A stretch of DNA of 64,000 nt from Lachnospiraceae bacterium (GTDB lineage: Bacteria; Bacillota; Clostridia; Lachnospirales; Lachnospiraceae), in assembly GCA_017480445.1 (NCBI GenBank), contig JAFVAO010000062.1, positions 1 to 64,000 on the forward strand, written 5' to 3'. The position numbers and the translations under genes were made by a program. Below are positions 18,156 through 27,879 of this stretch, one piece after another (positions within the stretch are counted from its first letter, which is position 1; each line of letters opens with the position of its first letter). Under the pieces are notes generated by a model. It worked only from the letters and a program-made list of their open reading frames with translations. It did no database searches and was not told the DNA's origin.

Positions 18156-19599
18156 GCAGTGCAATTCCTTTCCGGATACGTGTGAGACTCTCCTCCTTGC
18201 CAAGCACCTCCATGATCTCGGTGGCGCCGGCGGGGGTCATCTGTTTGCCGGAGAGCGCCGTGCGGATCGGCCACATCACATAGCCGTTCTTCACGCCTTT
18301 CTCCTCCACGTATTTCACAAGAGTCTGATACAGCCCGTCATTACTGTAATCCTCCTGTGCCTCCAATATAGGGATCATATCTCTCAACACTGCCAAAGAA
18401 GTCTCCGCATTGGTCTTCATTTTCTTATGCGTGTACATCTCCGGATCGTATTCCGGCAGCGCTTCAAAGAAATCCACGTGATCCGCGATATCCGGGAATA
18501 CCTCGATACGGGTCTTCACCATGTTCGCGATCTTTTTCAAGTCAAAATTCTTCTTCAGAACGTCCTTCAGATACGGCTCCGCCATCTCATAGAAGGTGTC
18601 AAAATCCATCGCCTTAATGTACTCGCCGTTCATCCAGCGAAGCTTTACAATATCGAATACCGCCGGCGATTTGCTGATCCTGTGATAATCGAATTCTTTG
18701 ATCAGCTCGTCCAGCGTAAAGATCTCGCGATTATCCTCCGGGCTCCAGCCCAGCAGCGCGATATAGTTTACGATCGCCTCCGTCACAAAGCCCTGCTCCA
18801 ACAGATCCTCAAAGGAAGAATGGCCGCTCCTCTTGGAGAGCTTCTTGTGATTTTCATCAGTGATCAGCGGCAGATGGATATACACCGGACTCTGCCAGCC
18901 GAAGGCGTCATACAGTCTCTGGTATTTCGGCGAGGAAGAAAGATATTCGTTACCTCTCACCACATGGGTGATATTCATCGTATGATCGTCCACCACATTC
19001 GCAAAATTGTAGGTGGGATAGCCATCAGACTTGATCAGGATCATGTCGTCCAGCTCTGCATTCTCCACCGTGATATCACCGTAAAGCTCATCATGGAAGG
19101 TCGTCGTTCCCTCATTGGGAATGTTCTGGCGGATGACAAAGGGTTTGCCGGCGGCCAGATTTGCCTCCACCTCTTCCCTGGAGAGCGACAGGCAATGCTT
19201 GTCATAGATACTGATCTCCTTGCCTTCCACCACCTCGGTCTTCAAAGTGGCCAGCCGCTCCTTGTCACAGAAGCAATAATAAGCCTCGCCCTTGTCGATC
19301 AGCTCCTTGGCATACTTCATATAGATCCCCGTCTTCATGCGCTCGCTCTGCACATAGGGCCCATATCCGCCATCCTTGTCCGGACCCTCGTCATGAACCA
19401 GTCCGGTCTTCTCCAGCGTGCGGTAGATAATGTCCACCGCGCCTTCGACAAAACGCTCCTGGTCAGTGTCCTCAATGCGGAGCATAAAGTCTCCGCCGTC
19501 ATGCTTGGCAATCAAAAATTCATATAATGCGGACCGCAGGTTTCCCACATGCATACGGCCGGTGGGACTGGGTGCGTATCGTGTTCTGATTTTCGTCAT
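18136..19599 (-). CDS. gltX: Glutamyl-tRNA synthetase
   Basis: Charges tRNA-Glu with glutamate. The 487-residue class I synthetase has the HIGH-type motif in [13 protein letters not shown] (residues about 10-22) and the KMSKS-type motif KKLSKRSGH near 250. The Cys-rich insert region ([10 protein letters not shown]) is also typical. A good promoter with an extended -10 lies about 60 bp upstream. The helicase gene begins within or at its 3' end, so both are likely on one transcript. Confidence 0.95.
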   Translation of the reverse strand: MTKIRTRYAPSPTGRMHVGNLRSALYEFLIAKHDGGDFMLRIEDTDQERFVEGAVDIIYRTLEKTGLVHDEGPDKDGGYGPYVQSERMKTGIYMKYAKELIDKGEAYYCFCDKERLATLKTEVVEGKEISIYDKHCLSLSREEVEANLAAGKPFVIRQNIPNEGTTTFHDELYGDITVENAELDDMILIKSDGYPTYNFANVVDDHTMNITHVVRGNEYLSSSPKYQRLYDAFGWQSPVYIHLPLITDENHKKLSKRSGHSSFEDLLEQGFVTEAIVNYIALLGWSPEDNREIFTLDELIKEFDYHRISKSPAVFDIVKLRWMNGEYIKAMDFDTFYEMAEPYLKDVLKKNFDLKKIANMVKTRIEVFPDIADHVDFFEALPEYDPEMYTHKKMKTNAETSLAVLRDMIPILEAQEDYSNDGLYQTLVKYVEEKGVKNGYVMWPIRTALSGKQMTPAGATEIMEVLGKEESLTRIRKGIALLERTIG

Positions 19600-19657
19600 T
19601 TAAAGTACCTCTCTTCATAGATATAACGGGAAGACCATGCCTCCCGCGCATAACGCA

Positions 19658-19686
19658 AGTATAGCACAGCTTGCCCGCAAAGTCCA
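19658..19686 (-). promoter_or_regulatory. Promoter of gltX (extended -10)
   Basis: Minus-strand TGGACT (19681-19686) and TATACT (19658-19663) with a 17-bp spacer; the TG of TGCTATACT gives an extended -10. It lies in the 97-bp gap after the hydrogenase gene. Confidence 0.65.
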
Positions 19687-19696
19687 GCGGGGTTGC

Positions 19697-21196
19697 TTAC
19701 TGCTCTATAGGCGGCACCTCCGCCTTCGCCGCCTGCTTGAATTGCTGCAGCGCCTTCGCCGCCTGAGGAATCGCAATGTTGGTGCCGGCTCCGGCCACGC
19801 AGCCGCCGGGACAGGCCATGCCCTCGATCAGGCAGCCGTTCATTTTCCCCGCCTTCGCAAGCAGCAGAATCTTCTTACATTCTGCCAGGCTCTCCGCATG
19901 CTCGATGTGCATCTCCGTGCCCGGATAATAGGTGTCAATGCATTTTTGGATGGCTTCTGCCACACCGCCCGCCACACCGTAACCGCGTCCGGCACCGGTG
20001 GCATCGGTCATTTCATCCATCGCCTGTATTTCGTGTAATAGAATCCCTTTTGCCTCAAACATGCCGGCAAGCTCTTCAAAGGTGATGACAAAATCCACAT
20101 CCGAGCGCACGGTACGTCTGCTCGCCTCCAGCTTCTTGGAGGCGCAGGGGCCGATAAACACGACGGAAGCATCCGGGTGCTCCTGTTTGATGATGCGCGC
20201 CGTCGCCACCATCGGCGTCAGCTCGTTGCTGATTTTATCGATGGTCTCCGGGAACAGCTTTTTCGCCATCACTGCCCAGGACGGACAACAGGAGGTCAGC
20301 GCAAAGGCTTGCTTGCCGCTTGCCACCTCTTTCACATAATGCTCCGCCTCCGCCATGCAGCCCTCATCCGCGCCGATCGCTGTCTCGTACACATCCGCAA
20401 ATCCTAATTCCTTCAGGGCAGTCTTAAACATTTCCGGCGTCACCTTCGAGCCAAACTGTCCCACGAAAGCAGGCGCCACCTGTGCGATGATGGTGCGCCC
20501 GGACTGCATCGCCCGAATCAGCTGAAAAATCTGAGACTTATCGGCGATCGCTCCAAAGGGACAACTCACCATGCACATACCACAGGAAACACAGAGATCA
20601 TTATCGATCACTGCCCTGCCGCGCGTGTCCGATTTGATCGCGCCGACGCCACAGGCGTGTTTGCAGGGACGTTCCTTATGGCAAATTGCGTCATAGGGGC
20701 AGACCGCTTGACATTTTCCACACTTGATACATTTATCCTGATCGATCACGGAGCGCCCTTTCACCATCGTAATGGCGCCATTGGGACAGACAGATTGGCA
20801 CGGATGCGCCACACATCCCATGCAGGAATCCGTGATTTCATATTGGTTGACCGGACAGGCGTTGCAGGCTGACGGAATCACCTGCATCAGGGGCGGCTCG
20901 TAATATTTCTCATCAATATTGCTCTCCTCTAACCCCTGTGTCAGATGCGCCGGATGATCTCGGTTCTCCGGGCGCAGACTCATCCCCATGGCCAGACGGA
21001 TGCGCTCTCGGATCACGGCTCTGTCCCTGTAGACATTCTCCCAATACTCCGACTCTTCGTAATCTACAATCTTATAAGGCAGCGCCTCCATGTCATCCTT
21101 TAAATGTTCCGACGTGTAGGCCAGATTCGCCACCTCTTTAAACACTCTCCGCCGCGTCTTGCGCACCGGCGTGTCTATCCCTCTCATGTTACTCAT
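19697..21196 (-). CDS. Monomeric [FeFe] hydrogenase, group-B-like
   Basis: A 499-residue iron hydrogenase expected to couple ferredoxin to H2 production or sensing in the cytosol. The N-terminal half carries several cysteine sets for 4Fe-4S clusters (CIKCGKCQAVCP, CVSCGMCMVSCP and a CNACP/CMGCVAHPC set). The H-cluster motifs are TSCCPSW, GPCASKK and EGMACPGGCVAGAGT. The second is GPC instead of the MPC of group A enzymes, which points to group B; its physiological role is not well defined. I start it at 21196 (MSNMRG), where GAAGGGGGGATGAAT is the RBS, not at the upstream TTG (21217). It is last in the proB-proA gene run. No maturases (HydE/F/G) are present. Confidence 0.88.
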   Translation of the reverse strand: MSNMRGIDTPVRKTRRRVFKEVANLAYTSEHLKDDMEALPYKIVDYEESEYWENVYRDRAVIRERIRLAMGMSLRPENRDHPAHLTQGLEESNIDEKYYEPPLMQVIPSACNACPVNQYEITDSCMGCVAHPCQSVCPNGAITMVKGRSVIDQDKCIKCGKCQAVCPYDAICHKERPCKHACGVGAIKSDTRGRAVIDNDLCVSCGMCMVSCPFGAIADKSQIFQLIRAMQSGRTIIAQVAPAFVGQFGSKVTPEMFKTALKELGFADVYETAIGADEGCMAEAEHYVKEVASGKQAFALTSCCPSWAVMAKKLFPETIDKISNELTPMVATARIIKQEHPDASVVFIGPCASKKLEASRRTVRSDVDFVITFEELAGMFEAKGILLHEIQAMDEMTDATGAGRGYGVAGGVAEAIQKCIDTYYPGTEMHIEHAESLAECKKILLLAKAGKMNGCLIEGMACPGGCVAGAGTNIAIPQAAKALQQFKQAAKAEVPPIEQ

Positions 21197-21241
21197 ATTC
21201 ATCCCCCCTTCGTCCAAGCGTACCGTTCCTTGCGCGCAATA

Positions 21242-22489
21242 CTATCCCCGCACCTGACCGTTGCCGGTAATCGCGTACTTGTAGGAGGTCAGCTCCCGCA
21301 GCCCCATCGGCCCTCTCGCATGAAGCTTCTGCGTGCTGATTCCGATCTCCGCGCCGAAGCCGAACTCAAACCCATCCGTGAAACGCGTGGATGCGTTCAC
21401 ATACACACACGCAGCATCCACTTCGTTTAAGAATTGTTCCGCTGCTTTTGCATCCGCCGTGACAATACATTCGGAATGTTTGGTATTGTAACGGTTGATG
21501 TGTGCGATCGCTTCCTCCACACTGCCCACGGTCTTCATGGAGAGAATGTAATCCAGATACTCTTTCCCGTAGTCCTCCTCCGTGGCAGGCACACATTCAC
21601 TCAGGATATCGCAGATCTCCGCGTCGCCGCGCAGCTCCACATGCTTGGGGCGCAGCTTTTCCGCAAGGCGCGGTAAAAACGCATCCTTGATATCCCGGTG
21701 GATCACGAGGCTCTCGCAGGCGTTGCACACACCGATGCGCTGCGTCTTCGCGTTATAGATAATCTCCACCGCCATGTCCAGATCCGCCGCTTTATCCACA
21801 TACACATGGCAATTGCCGGTACCGGTCTCAATTACCGGAATCGAACTGTTTTCCACCACACTGCGAATCAGTCCAGCGCCGCCTCTGGGAATCAACACAT
21901 CCACATATTGGTTCAGCCGCATAAATTCCGCCGTCACACGCCTGTCGGTATCCTCGATCAGCTGCACCGCATCCTCTGTGATGCCGCATGCGGCAAGCGC
22001 ATCCCGCAATACCCCTGTGATCGCGATATTGGAGGAAATGGCATCGCTTCCACCCTTTAAAATCACGGCGTTGCCGGACTTAAAGCAAAGTCCGAAGGCA
22101 TCTGCCGTCACATTGGGTCTGGATTCATAGATAATCCCGATCACGCCTAACGGCACTCTGCGCTTTTCGATGTGCAGCCCGTTCGGCCGGTCAAATTGTT
22201 CCAGCACTTCCCCGATGGGATCCGGCAGCTGCACAATCTGCAAAAGGCCCTCTGCCATCGCCTCGATCCGTTCTCTGGTCAGGCGCAGTCGATCCAACAT
22301 GCCCGGGTGCATCCCGTTCTCCTCACCGCGCTTCAGATCGACGGCATTGGCCGCAATCAGCTCATCACTTCGCTTCTGCAGCGCTTCTGCCGCACACTGC
22401 AGCAATGTATTTTTTTCTTGTTCGGAAAGCTTTTGCAGCACATATTTGGCCGCGACTGCCCGCTCCCCCATCTGGATCAGATCCGTCAT
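21242..22489 (-). CDS. proA: Glutamate-5-semialdehyde dehydrogenase (gamma-glutamyl phosphate reductase)
   Basis: Reduces gamma-glutamyl phosphate to glutamate-5-semialdehyde with NADPH, the second step of proline synthesis. The 415 residues match the family length and show [17 protein letters not shown], the region with catalytic Cys in [15 protein letters not shown], and the C-terminal [16 protein letters not shown]. It is separated from proB by the K+ channel, DUF896 and cyclo-ligase genes, all on the same strand with tiny gaps. The RBS is CAGGAGGAAACG. Confidence 0.95.
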   Translation of the reverse strand: MTDLIQMGERAVAAKYVLQKLSEQEKNTLLQCAAEALQKRSDELIAANAVDLKRGEENGMHPGMLDRLRLTRERIEAMAEGLLQIVQLPDPIGEVLEQFDRPNGLHIEKRRVPLGVIGIIYESRPNVTADAFGLCFKSGNAVILKGGSDAISSNIAITGVLRDALAACGITEDAVQLIEDTDRRVTAEFMRLNQYVDVLIPRGGAGLIRSVVENSSIPVIETGTGNCHVYVDKAADLDMAVEIIYNAKTQRIGVCNACESLVIHRDIKDAFLPRLAEKLRPKHVELRGDAEICDILSECVPATEEDYGKEYLDYILSMKTVGSVEEAIAHINRYNTKHSECIVTADAKAAEQFLNEVDAACVYVNASTRFTDGFEFGFGAEIGISTQKLHARGPMGLRELTSYKYAITGNGQVRG

Positions 22490-22507
22490 ATTCGTTTCCT
22501 CCTGTCT

Positions 22508-23086
22508 CTATCCTACAATCACCTGTGCCGGCCGGATGTCCGTATCCTCACAGGGTATCTGTTCCACCAGCTGGCAGGCATGTGCAATGCCGATCGTCCG
22601 TCCGATCAGCTGCGGATGCGCCGCCAGAAACCGGTCGTAAAATCCTTTCCCGTAGCCGATCCGTCCGCGCCCCGCGTCAAACGCCACGCCCGGCATCAGC
22701 ATCAACACCGCTTCCGTTCCGCCCGCAAATTGCTCCGCAGACGCAGCAGGCTCCCGGATTCCCTTGTATCCCGTCTGCAGATACGCCAGATCCAGCACCC
22801 GTCCAAACACCATTTCATCTCCGGCAATCCGCGGAAGGTACAGCTTCTTTCCCTGCCGAAGCGTCTCCTGCAAGATCTCATCCGTGCTGATCTCGCTTCC
22901 GAAGCTTGCAAAGCCCAGGATCACCCCCGCCTCGCGGAACCAGGCATGTGTCAGGACGGATTCTGTGATCCGCTTGCCTGCCGCACTTTGCTGCATCTCT
23001 GACAGCGCGTCTCTGCGCGCCAGCACTTCCCTGCGCAGCTGTCTTTTATCCTGTATCGTCTGTGCGTTACGATTTTCTTCCGCCAT
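22508..23086 (-). CDS. 5-formyltetrahydrofolate cyclo-ligase
   Basis: Converts 5-formyl-THF to 5,10-methenyl-THF with ATP, recycling folate. The 192-residue protein has the basic N-terminal KRQLRREVLARRDALS, FASFGSEISTDEIL and the C-terminal nucleotide/folate motif GRGRIGYGKGFYDRFL. The start at MAEENRN (23086) overlaps the last 20 bp of the DUF896 gene, which suggests translational coupling; the upstream frame to 23143 is not needed. It fits with the fhs and folD genes elsewhere in the window. Confidence 0.9.
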   Translation of the reverse strand: MAEENRNAQTIQDKRQLRREVLARRDALSEMQQSAAGKRITESVLTHAWFREAGVILGFASFGSEISTDEILQETLRQGKKLYLPRIAGDEMVFGRVLDLAYLQTGYKGIREPAASAEQFAGGTEAVLMLMPGVAFDAGRGRIGYGKGFYDRFLAAHPQLIGRTIGIAHACQLVEQIPCEDTDIRPAQVIVG

Positions 23087-23288
23087 ATTTCTGCCCCAGA
23101 TTCTCAATGGTTCCATCCGCGCGCTGTATACTGATGTTGTCAAGCTGCGCTTTCAGATTACCCCGCACGCTTGCCACATACTCCTTGCGCAATGTCGCCT
23201 GCTCTGCTTTCTCCTCCTCCGTCAGCCCTTCGGCCTTGGACTTGTGATACAGCTCATTGATCCGCTTGATGTGTTCCTGCATGTCCAT
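23067..23288 (-). CDS. DUF896 (YnzC-like) small protein
   Basis: 73 residues with the typical helical hairpin start (MQEHIKRINELYHKSKAEGLTEEE is split here as IKRINELYHKSK and LTEEEKAEQ), then LRKEYVASVRGNLKAQLDNI. Known members are cytosolic three-helix proteins; B. subtilis YnzC is linked to the SOS operon, but the function is not established. It starts 9 bp after the K+ channel and its end overlaps the cyclo-ligase start. Confidence 0.85.
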   Translation of the reverse strand: MDMQEHIKRINELYHKSKAEGLTEEEKAEQATLRKEYVASVRGNLKAQLDNISIQRADGTIENLGQKYGGRKS

Positions 23289-23297
23289 CTATATCCG

Positions 23298-24296
23298 CTA
23301 CCTCCGCTTGTTTTTTTTCTTTCCGCCGCCGGTGCGTTCCTGCCTTGCCCTGCCTGTATCGGCAGGCGCCTTCTCCGCAGGCGGCTCCACGGGCGCCATC
23401 TGCACATTGGGAGCCTCCTTCCATTCCTGCGCCAGAATCAGCTGCTCAATATAGGCATCCGGCGTGAGATGTCGTGCCTTCGCCTGCCTCTGCAGCATTT
23501 CGTGCACATCCGCTGACAAGGCCGCCTGGGCATCGTCCACACGGATCCTTGCATAGTATTCTACAAAGCCGGCACTGATGACGCCGGTGGGAATCGCAAC
23601 CACACACACGCCCAACAAGGCAATACAAATCGCCGCAATCCGCCCGCCGAGCGTAATCGGGTAGATATCGCCGTACCCCACGGTCAGCACCGTGGACATC
23701 GCCCACCACATGCCGGAAAACGCATTGTCAAACACCTCCGGCTGCGCCTTATGCTCAAAGCCGTACATGCACAGGGATGCGCCGAGCATCAACATAAAGA
23801 TCATGAAGATCGAGGAAATGATCTGATTGAGTTTTTCCTTGAGCACCTCCGCCACCACATTGAAGGCATCAAAGCTTTGGTTCACCTTAAACAGCCGCAG
23901 GATCCGCACCACGCGCACCATGCGCAGCACTACGGCGCCATTGGAATACAGCACGGAAAAATAAGAGGCAATCGCCAGGAAATCCACAATCCCGTAAAAG
24001 GAGAACAAAAAGGCCATGACCGCCTCTTCCCTGTTTCTATCCGGATAAAGGTATTCGCTGGTCCAGATGCGCAGAAGATATTCCACCATGAAAACAAGAA
24101 TCGTGAACAACTCCACGCGCCCCAGGAGCGTTTTGTACGCCGCCAGTTCCGCAAAGGTCTCCAGAAACGTCACCGCAATGCTCAAGATAATCATACATAC
24201 GATGAAAATATCGAATATGACGCTGGGAATATCATCCCCCGAACCGATCTGAATAATGTCAAATATTCTTTTTTTGTATCGATTTTGCTTCTCCAT
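23298..24296 (-). CDS. Voltage-gated-type potassium channel
   Basis: A six-helix ion channel subunit of the inner membrane. Six hydrophobic segments lie between about residues 25 and 255, with an S4-like helix bearing regularly spaced Arg/Lys (RMVRVVRILRLFK) and a pore loop with the K+ selectivity filter TVGYGD. A cytosolic C-terminal tail is Pro/Ala/Lys rich and ends in KKKNKRR. I start at the ATG 24296 (MEKQNRYKK), with GGGTGAG as RBS, over the GTG at 24308. It lies directly between proB and DUF896; K+ flux and proline both act in osmotic balance, which is an inference from context only. Confidence 0.85.
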   Translation of the reverse strand: MEKQNRYKKRIFDIIQIGSGDDIPSVIFDIFIVCMIILSIAVTFLETFAELAAYKTLLGRVELFTILVFMVEYLLRIWTSEYLYPDRNREEAVMAFLFSFYGIVDFLAIASYFSVLYSNGAVVLRMVRVVRILRLFKVNQSFDAFNVVAEVLKEKLNQIISSIFMIFMLMLGASLCMYGFEHKAQPEVFDNAFSGMWWAMSTVLTVGYGDIYPITLGGRIAAICIALLGVCVVAIPTGVISAGFVEYYARIRVDDAQAALSADVHEMLQRQAKARHLTPDAYIEQLILAQEWKEAPNVQMAPVEPPAEKAPADTGRARQERTGGGKKKNKRR

Positions 24297-24311
24297 AGGT
24301 TCACTCACCCT

Positions 24312-25181
24312 TCAGGCGTTGTGCAGCTTCTCCACAAAGCTCGGCAGATCAAATCCTTCGTCCGGATGCGCCAGAAACAGCGTCCCACGGTTCTCGCCCG
24401 CAAGGATCTCATGGATCACGCCGATGTCCTTACTGTTGGCGATAACCATATCCACGTTGGATTTCGTGGCGATCTTCGCCGCGATCATTTTGGTATTCAT
24501 GCCGCCGGTTCCCACATTGCTGCCGGTGCTCCCCTTGCCCATATGCATGAATTCATCCGTCAGTTCATCCACCTGCTCGATAAACTTTGCATCCGGATTT
24601 TTGCGCGGGTCATCTGTGTACAATCCGTCAATGTCCGAGAGCAGGATCAACAGATCCGCGTCCACTAACGCCGCCACGATCGCCGAAAGCGTGTCATTGT
24701 CACCGATCTCAATCTCATAGGTCGCCACTGTATCGTTTTCATTGACCACAGGGATCGCCCCCAGCTTCAAGAGCTCTCTGAACGTATTGTGCGCATTGTA
24801 TCGGTTCAGGGTATCCACAATGGTGTTGCGCGTCATCAGAATCTGCGCCGCCACCTGATTATACTCCGCAAACAATCGCTGATATGCCATCATCAGCCGC
24901 GCCTGTCCCACAGCGGAGCACGCCTGCTTGATCGCCAACAGCTCTGCGTCCGTCTGCGCCTTGATCTCCTTTAGCTGGATCGCCTGCCTGCCCGCCGCGA
25001 TCGCGCCCGAGGATACCAGCACCACTTCCTTGCCCTGATTGCGGATGTCCGCAAGCTCGCGCACCAGTTTTTCCATGCGGATATAATCCATATCTCCCGT
25101 CTCCGCATGCTGCAGAGAGGACGATCCGATCTTTACCACAATCCGCTTTTTATCATTTAAAAAATCCCGTATATTGCTCAT
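24312..25181 (-). CDS. proB: Glutamate 5-kinase (short form)
   Basis: Phosphorylates glutamate in the first step of proline synthesis. The 289-residue amino-acid-kinase domain has KIGSSSL near the N-terminus, the proline/glutamate loop VVNENDTV and the nucleotide region GTGGMNTKMIAAKIA. It lacks the C-terminal PUA domain found in about 370-residue enzymes such as E. coli ProB. The start codon overlaps the stop of the preceding 35-codon ORF (ATGA), indicating coupling. Confidence 0.93.
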   Translation of the reverse strand: MSNIRDFLNDKKRIVVKIGSSSLQHAETGDMDYIRMEKLVRELADIRNQGKEVVLVSSGAIAAGRQAIQLKEIKAQTDAELLAIKQACSAVGQARLMMAYQRLFAEYNQVAAQILMTRNTIVDTLNRYNAHNTFRELLKLGAIPVVNENDTVATYEIEIGDNDTLSAIVAALVDADLLILLSDIDGLYTDDPRKNPDAKFIEQVDELTDEFMHMGKGSTGSNVGTGGMNTKMIAAKIATKSNVDMVIANSKDIGVIHEILAGENRGTLFLAHPDEGFDLPSFVEKLHNA

Positions 25182-25285
25182 TTTCCCTCTGAAACCTTTC
25201 TGTTTTTTATATCTCCCGATTGCACCACCATGGTCAGCACCACGGCGGCCGAAATGCCCACAAACAGCTTCTCATTCCTGCTCAT
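25178..25285 (-). CDS. 35-residue single-span membrane peptide
   Basis: An ATG with RBS GAGGAGAAGC (about 5 bp) lies inside the end of lgt (14-bp overlap) and opens 35 codons, ending with a TGA that overlaps the proB ATG (ATGA). The peptide begins MSRNEKLFVGISAAVVLTMV and then VQSGDIKNRKVSEGK: a short charged start, one hydrophobic helix (about 7-22) and a basic tail. Overlap on both sides plus the RBS makes it a likely real gene. Function is unknown; a regulator of Lgt or of the adjacent membrane proteins is one guess. Confidence 0.65.
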   Translation of the reverse strand: MSRNEKLFVGISAAVVLTMVVQSGDIKNRKVSEGK

Positions 25286-26051
25286 GCTTCTCCTCCGTGC
25301 GCTCCGCTTCCTGTCTGCTTCCCATCATCCAAAACCCGACCAGCCCGATCACAAAAATGAAAATGGAGATAAACTGGGCCGTGGAAAATACGCCCACCGT
25401 TCCCCGATGGTCATTGCGCAGGAATTCCACACAGGTTCTGCCCATGCTGTACAGAAGCAGATAGAGAAATCCGGTCTGTCCCTGCTTTCTCGGCTTTGCC
25501 GCGAACCAAAACAAGATGCCGGCGATCGCAAACATGCCGGCGGCCGAGATCAGCTGCGTAGGAATCAGCCGCACACCGTTCGGCGCATAATCTGAATGGG
25601 TAAAGACCACGCCGCACCAGCCATCGGTCTCTCTGCCGTAACAACATCCGGCCAGAAAACAGCCGATCCGCCCGAAGCCCTGCGCCACCGCCACCGACGG
25701 CAGCACCACATCAAAGTAGCGCCAAAAAGGAAGCTTACGCAGGCGGCACCACGCCCAGCCTGCGGCCACACCCAGAATGATACCGCCGTACACCACAAAA
25801 CCATCCGATCTTAGGAATTCCATCGGATTCGCAAAAAATGTCCGCCATTCCACGATGCAATACAAAAGCTTCGCACCTAAGAAGCCAAAGATTGCACACA
25901 CAAATGTCAAATTATAGATTTCGTCGGCTACCAGGCCACGCCTCTTCGCCCGCGCTTCTCCGATCAGAAGCGCCGCCAGCACACCGATCGCGATCATCAA
26001 GCCATACCCGTGGATGGTGATCGGTCCAACTGTCAGAATATCATTATACAT
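25272..26051 (-). CDS. lgt: Prolipoprotein diacylglyceryl transferase
   Basis: Transfers diacylglycerol from phosphatidylglycerol to the Cys of lipoprotein precursors in the membrane. The 259-residue polytopic protein contains the signature region GRIGCFLAGCCYGRETDGWC (conserved Arg and Gly) and the N-terminal HGYGLMIAIGVLAA, with about seven hydrophobic segments. It follows an FAD oxidoreductase by 19 bp and overlaps the micro-ORF before proB. Confidence 0.93.
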   Translation of the reverse strand: MYNDILTVGPITIHGYGLMIAIGVLAALLIGEARAKRRGLVADEIYNLTFVCAIFGFLGAKLLYCIVEWRTFFANPMEFLRSDGFVVYGGIILGVAAGWAWCRLRKLPFWRYFDVVLPSVAVAQGFGRIGCFLAGCCYGRETDGWCGVVFTHSDYAPNGVRLIPTQLISAAGMFAIAGILFWFAAKPRKQGQTGFLYLLLYSMGRTCVEFLRNDHRGTVGVFSTAQFISIFIFVIGLVGFWMMGSRQEAERTEEKHEQE

Positions 26052-26070
26052 AAAGTTTTCTCATTTCTCC

Positions 26071-27795
26071 TCACTGTGTTTCGTCCGGCACCGCAAAAGC
26101 TGCGATGATCTGTTCCGCCACGCGCAGTCCGTCCATGGCTGCGGAGGTGATGCCGCCGGCATAGCCCGCGCCCTCCCCGCAGGGGTACAGTCCACGCACC
26201 GTCGACTGAAGCGCCTCATCCCGTGGGATTCTCACGGGGGACGACGTGCGGCTCTCCACGCCGGACAGAATGGCATCCGGCCGGTTAAATCCTTTGACCT
26301 GCCGCCCGAATTGCTCCATGCCATCCACAAACGCCTGATTGCACGCCGCCGGCAGGATTCTGCTCACATCCGCCCAGCTGCTTTCGCCCTTGTGTTCGGG
26401 AAAAATCTCACAGTCTTGATTATCCTCTAAAAACATGCCGGTGTCAACATCTAACGTCCTTCCGATTTCCTCCTGCGACGTTTCCTGCTCCACACAAGCC
26501 TTGAACACGCCATAGCGCTGCATCGGAATTTTTCCATTTGCCAGTGCAAATGCCTTTTCTTCTAATTTCCGTTGAAAGGCGACTCCTGCAAGCGGATGAT
26601 CCGCGCCGAAATCTGCCGGTGTCACCGCCACAATCACTGCGGAATTGGCATTTTTGCCGTTTCGTGCGCTGTAGCTCATGCCGTTGACCGCCGTTCTTCC
26701 CTCCTCCGAGGAGGCATTGACCACATAGCCGCCCGGACACATGCAGAAGGAATAAACGCCTCTGCCGTTTCCGGCCTGCGCCGTCACTTTGTAGGGCGCC
26801 GCCCCCAGATCGCCCGCGTCCGCCGTTCCATACTGATCCTGATTGATCATCGCCTGCGTATGCTCCACGCGAAGCCCGACAGCAAACGATTTGGCCTCCA
26901 TGGGTACCTGCCTGTCATATAACATCGCAAATGTATCCCGCGCGCTGTGTCCGCAGGCCAGCACCAGTCTGTCGCAGGCGAAACGCTCTGTACCATTGAT
27001 TACAACTCCGCAGACCTTTCCATTCTGCATCTCTATATCCGTCACACAGCTCTCAAAACGCACCGTGCCGCCATGCGCGATGATCCGTTCCCGCATCGTC
27101 TTCACAACCCGTGCAAGTACATCCGTTCCGATATGGGGCTTGGCTTCATACAGGATCTCCTCCCCCGCACCGCAGTCTGCAAACACCTGCAGGACCGCTC
27201 TGTTTCTGCCGTACTTATCCTTCACGAGGGTATTGAGCTTCCCATCCGAAAAGGTTCCCGCGCCGCCCTCACCAAACTGCACATTCGACGCGGTATCCAA
27301 CCTGCCGCTCTCCCAAAAGCGCTGCACATCCCGGGTTCGCTCCTCCACGCATTTGCCGCGCTCCAGCAGGATCGGGTTATACCCTTGAAGGGCCAGGAAA
27401 TAGCCGCAAAAGAGCCCCGCCGGACCGGTGCCGATGATCACGATGGGACCGTTTAGCTGCTCCGCTCCGCTCTCCGGCAAATGATAGGAGGTCTGCTCCG
27501 CGATCGCAATCTGCAAATTGCCATGTTTGGCGGATCGCTGCCATCTGTTCGTGACCATCTCCTCGGTGCGCCGGTCCGCCAGACCAAGTTCCACTGTATA
27601 GATATAAAATAACTCCGGCTTCTTCCGCGCATCGATGGATTCTCTGGCGATCACCAGCGACCGGATATCTGCTTCACGCATCTGCAGCGCCCGCGCCGCT
27701 CTTTCCGCAAGCAGTTTCTTCAGTCCGTCTGCGCCGGTCTTCTTCGCCTTCAATACGATATCGCTTTTTATTTTCAACTGATTGATTCGAATCAT
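26071..27795 (-). CDS. FAD-dependent oxidoreductase (COG2509-like)
   Basis: 574 residues of a conserved Firmicute flavoprotein family of unclear substrate. The N-terminal domain (about 1-95) has a RNA-binding-like alpha/beta pattern (MIRINQLKIKSD), followed by the dinucleotide-binding motif IVIGTGPAGLFCGYFLA. The C-terminal part ends GLYPCGEGAGYAGGITSAAM, a typical FAD-binding end. It is the first gene of the lgt-proB-proA-hydrogenase run, just after the terminator of the DUF6033-like gene; I find no clear promoter in the short gap. RBS AAGAGGAAAATAC. Confidence 0.82.
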   Translation of the reverse strand: MIRINQLKIKSDIVLKAKKTGADGLKKLLAERAARALQMREADIRSLVIARESIDARKKPELFYIYTVELGLADRRTEEMVTNRWQRSAKHGNLQIAIAEQTSYHLPESGAEQLNGPIVIIGTGPAGLFCGYFLALQGYNPILLERGKCVEERTRDVQRFWESGRLDTASNVQFGEGGAGTFSDGKLNTLVKDKYGRNRAVLQVFADCGAGEEILYEAKPHIGTDVLARVVKTMRERIIAHGGTVRFESCVTDIEMQNGKVCGVVINGTERFACDRLVLACGHSARDTFAMLYDRQVPMEAKSFAVGLRVEHTQAMINQDQYGTADAGDLGAAPYKVTAQAGNGRGVYSFCMCPGGYVVNASSEEGRTAVNGMSYSARNGKNANSAVIVAVTPADFGADHPLAGVAFQRKLEEKAFALANGKIPMQRYGVFKACVEQETSQEEIGRTLDVDTGMFLEDNQDCEIFPEHKGESSWADVSRILPAACNQAFVDGMEQFGRQVKGFNRPDAILSGVESRTSSPVRIPRDEALQSTVRGLYPCGEGAGYAGGITSAAMDGLRVAEQIIAAFAVPDETQ

Positions 27796-27819
27796 GTATT
27801 TTCCTCTTCTATTGCGGAA

Positions 27820-27851
27820 ACAAAGGGAACGGGTCTTGGCAACCCGTTCCC
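27820..27851 (-). terminator. Terminator of the DUF6033-like gene
   Basis: A perfect 10-bp stem (GGGAACGGGT/ACCCGTTCCC, 7-nt loop) is followed on the minus strand by TTTGTTT. It is 28 bp past the stop codon and may also attenuate reading into the FAD oxidoreductase. Confidence 0.85.
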
Positions 27852-27879
27852 CACAATACCATACACATTACCCTATGTC

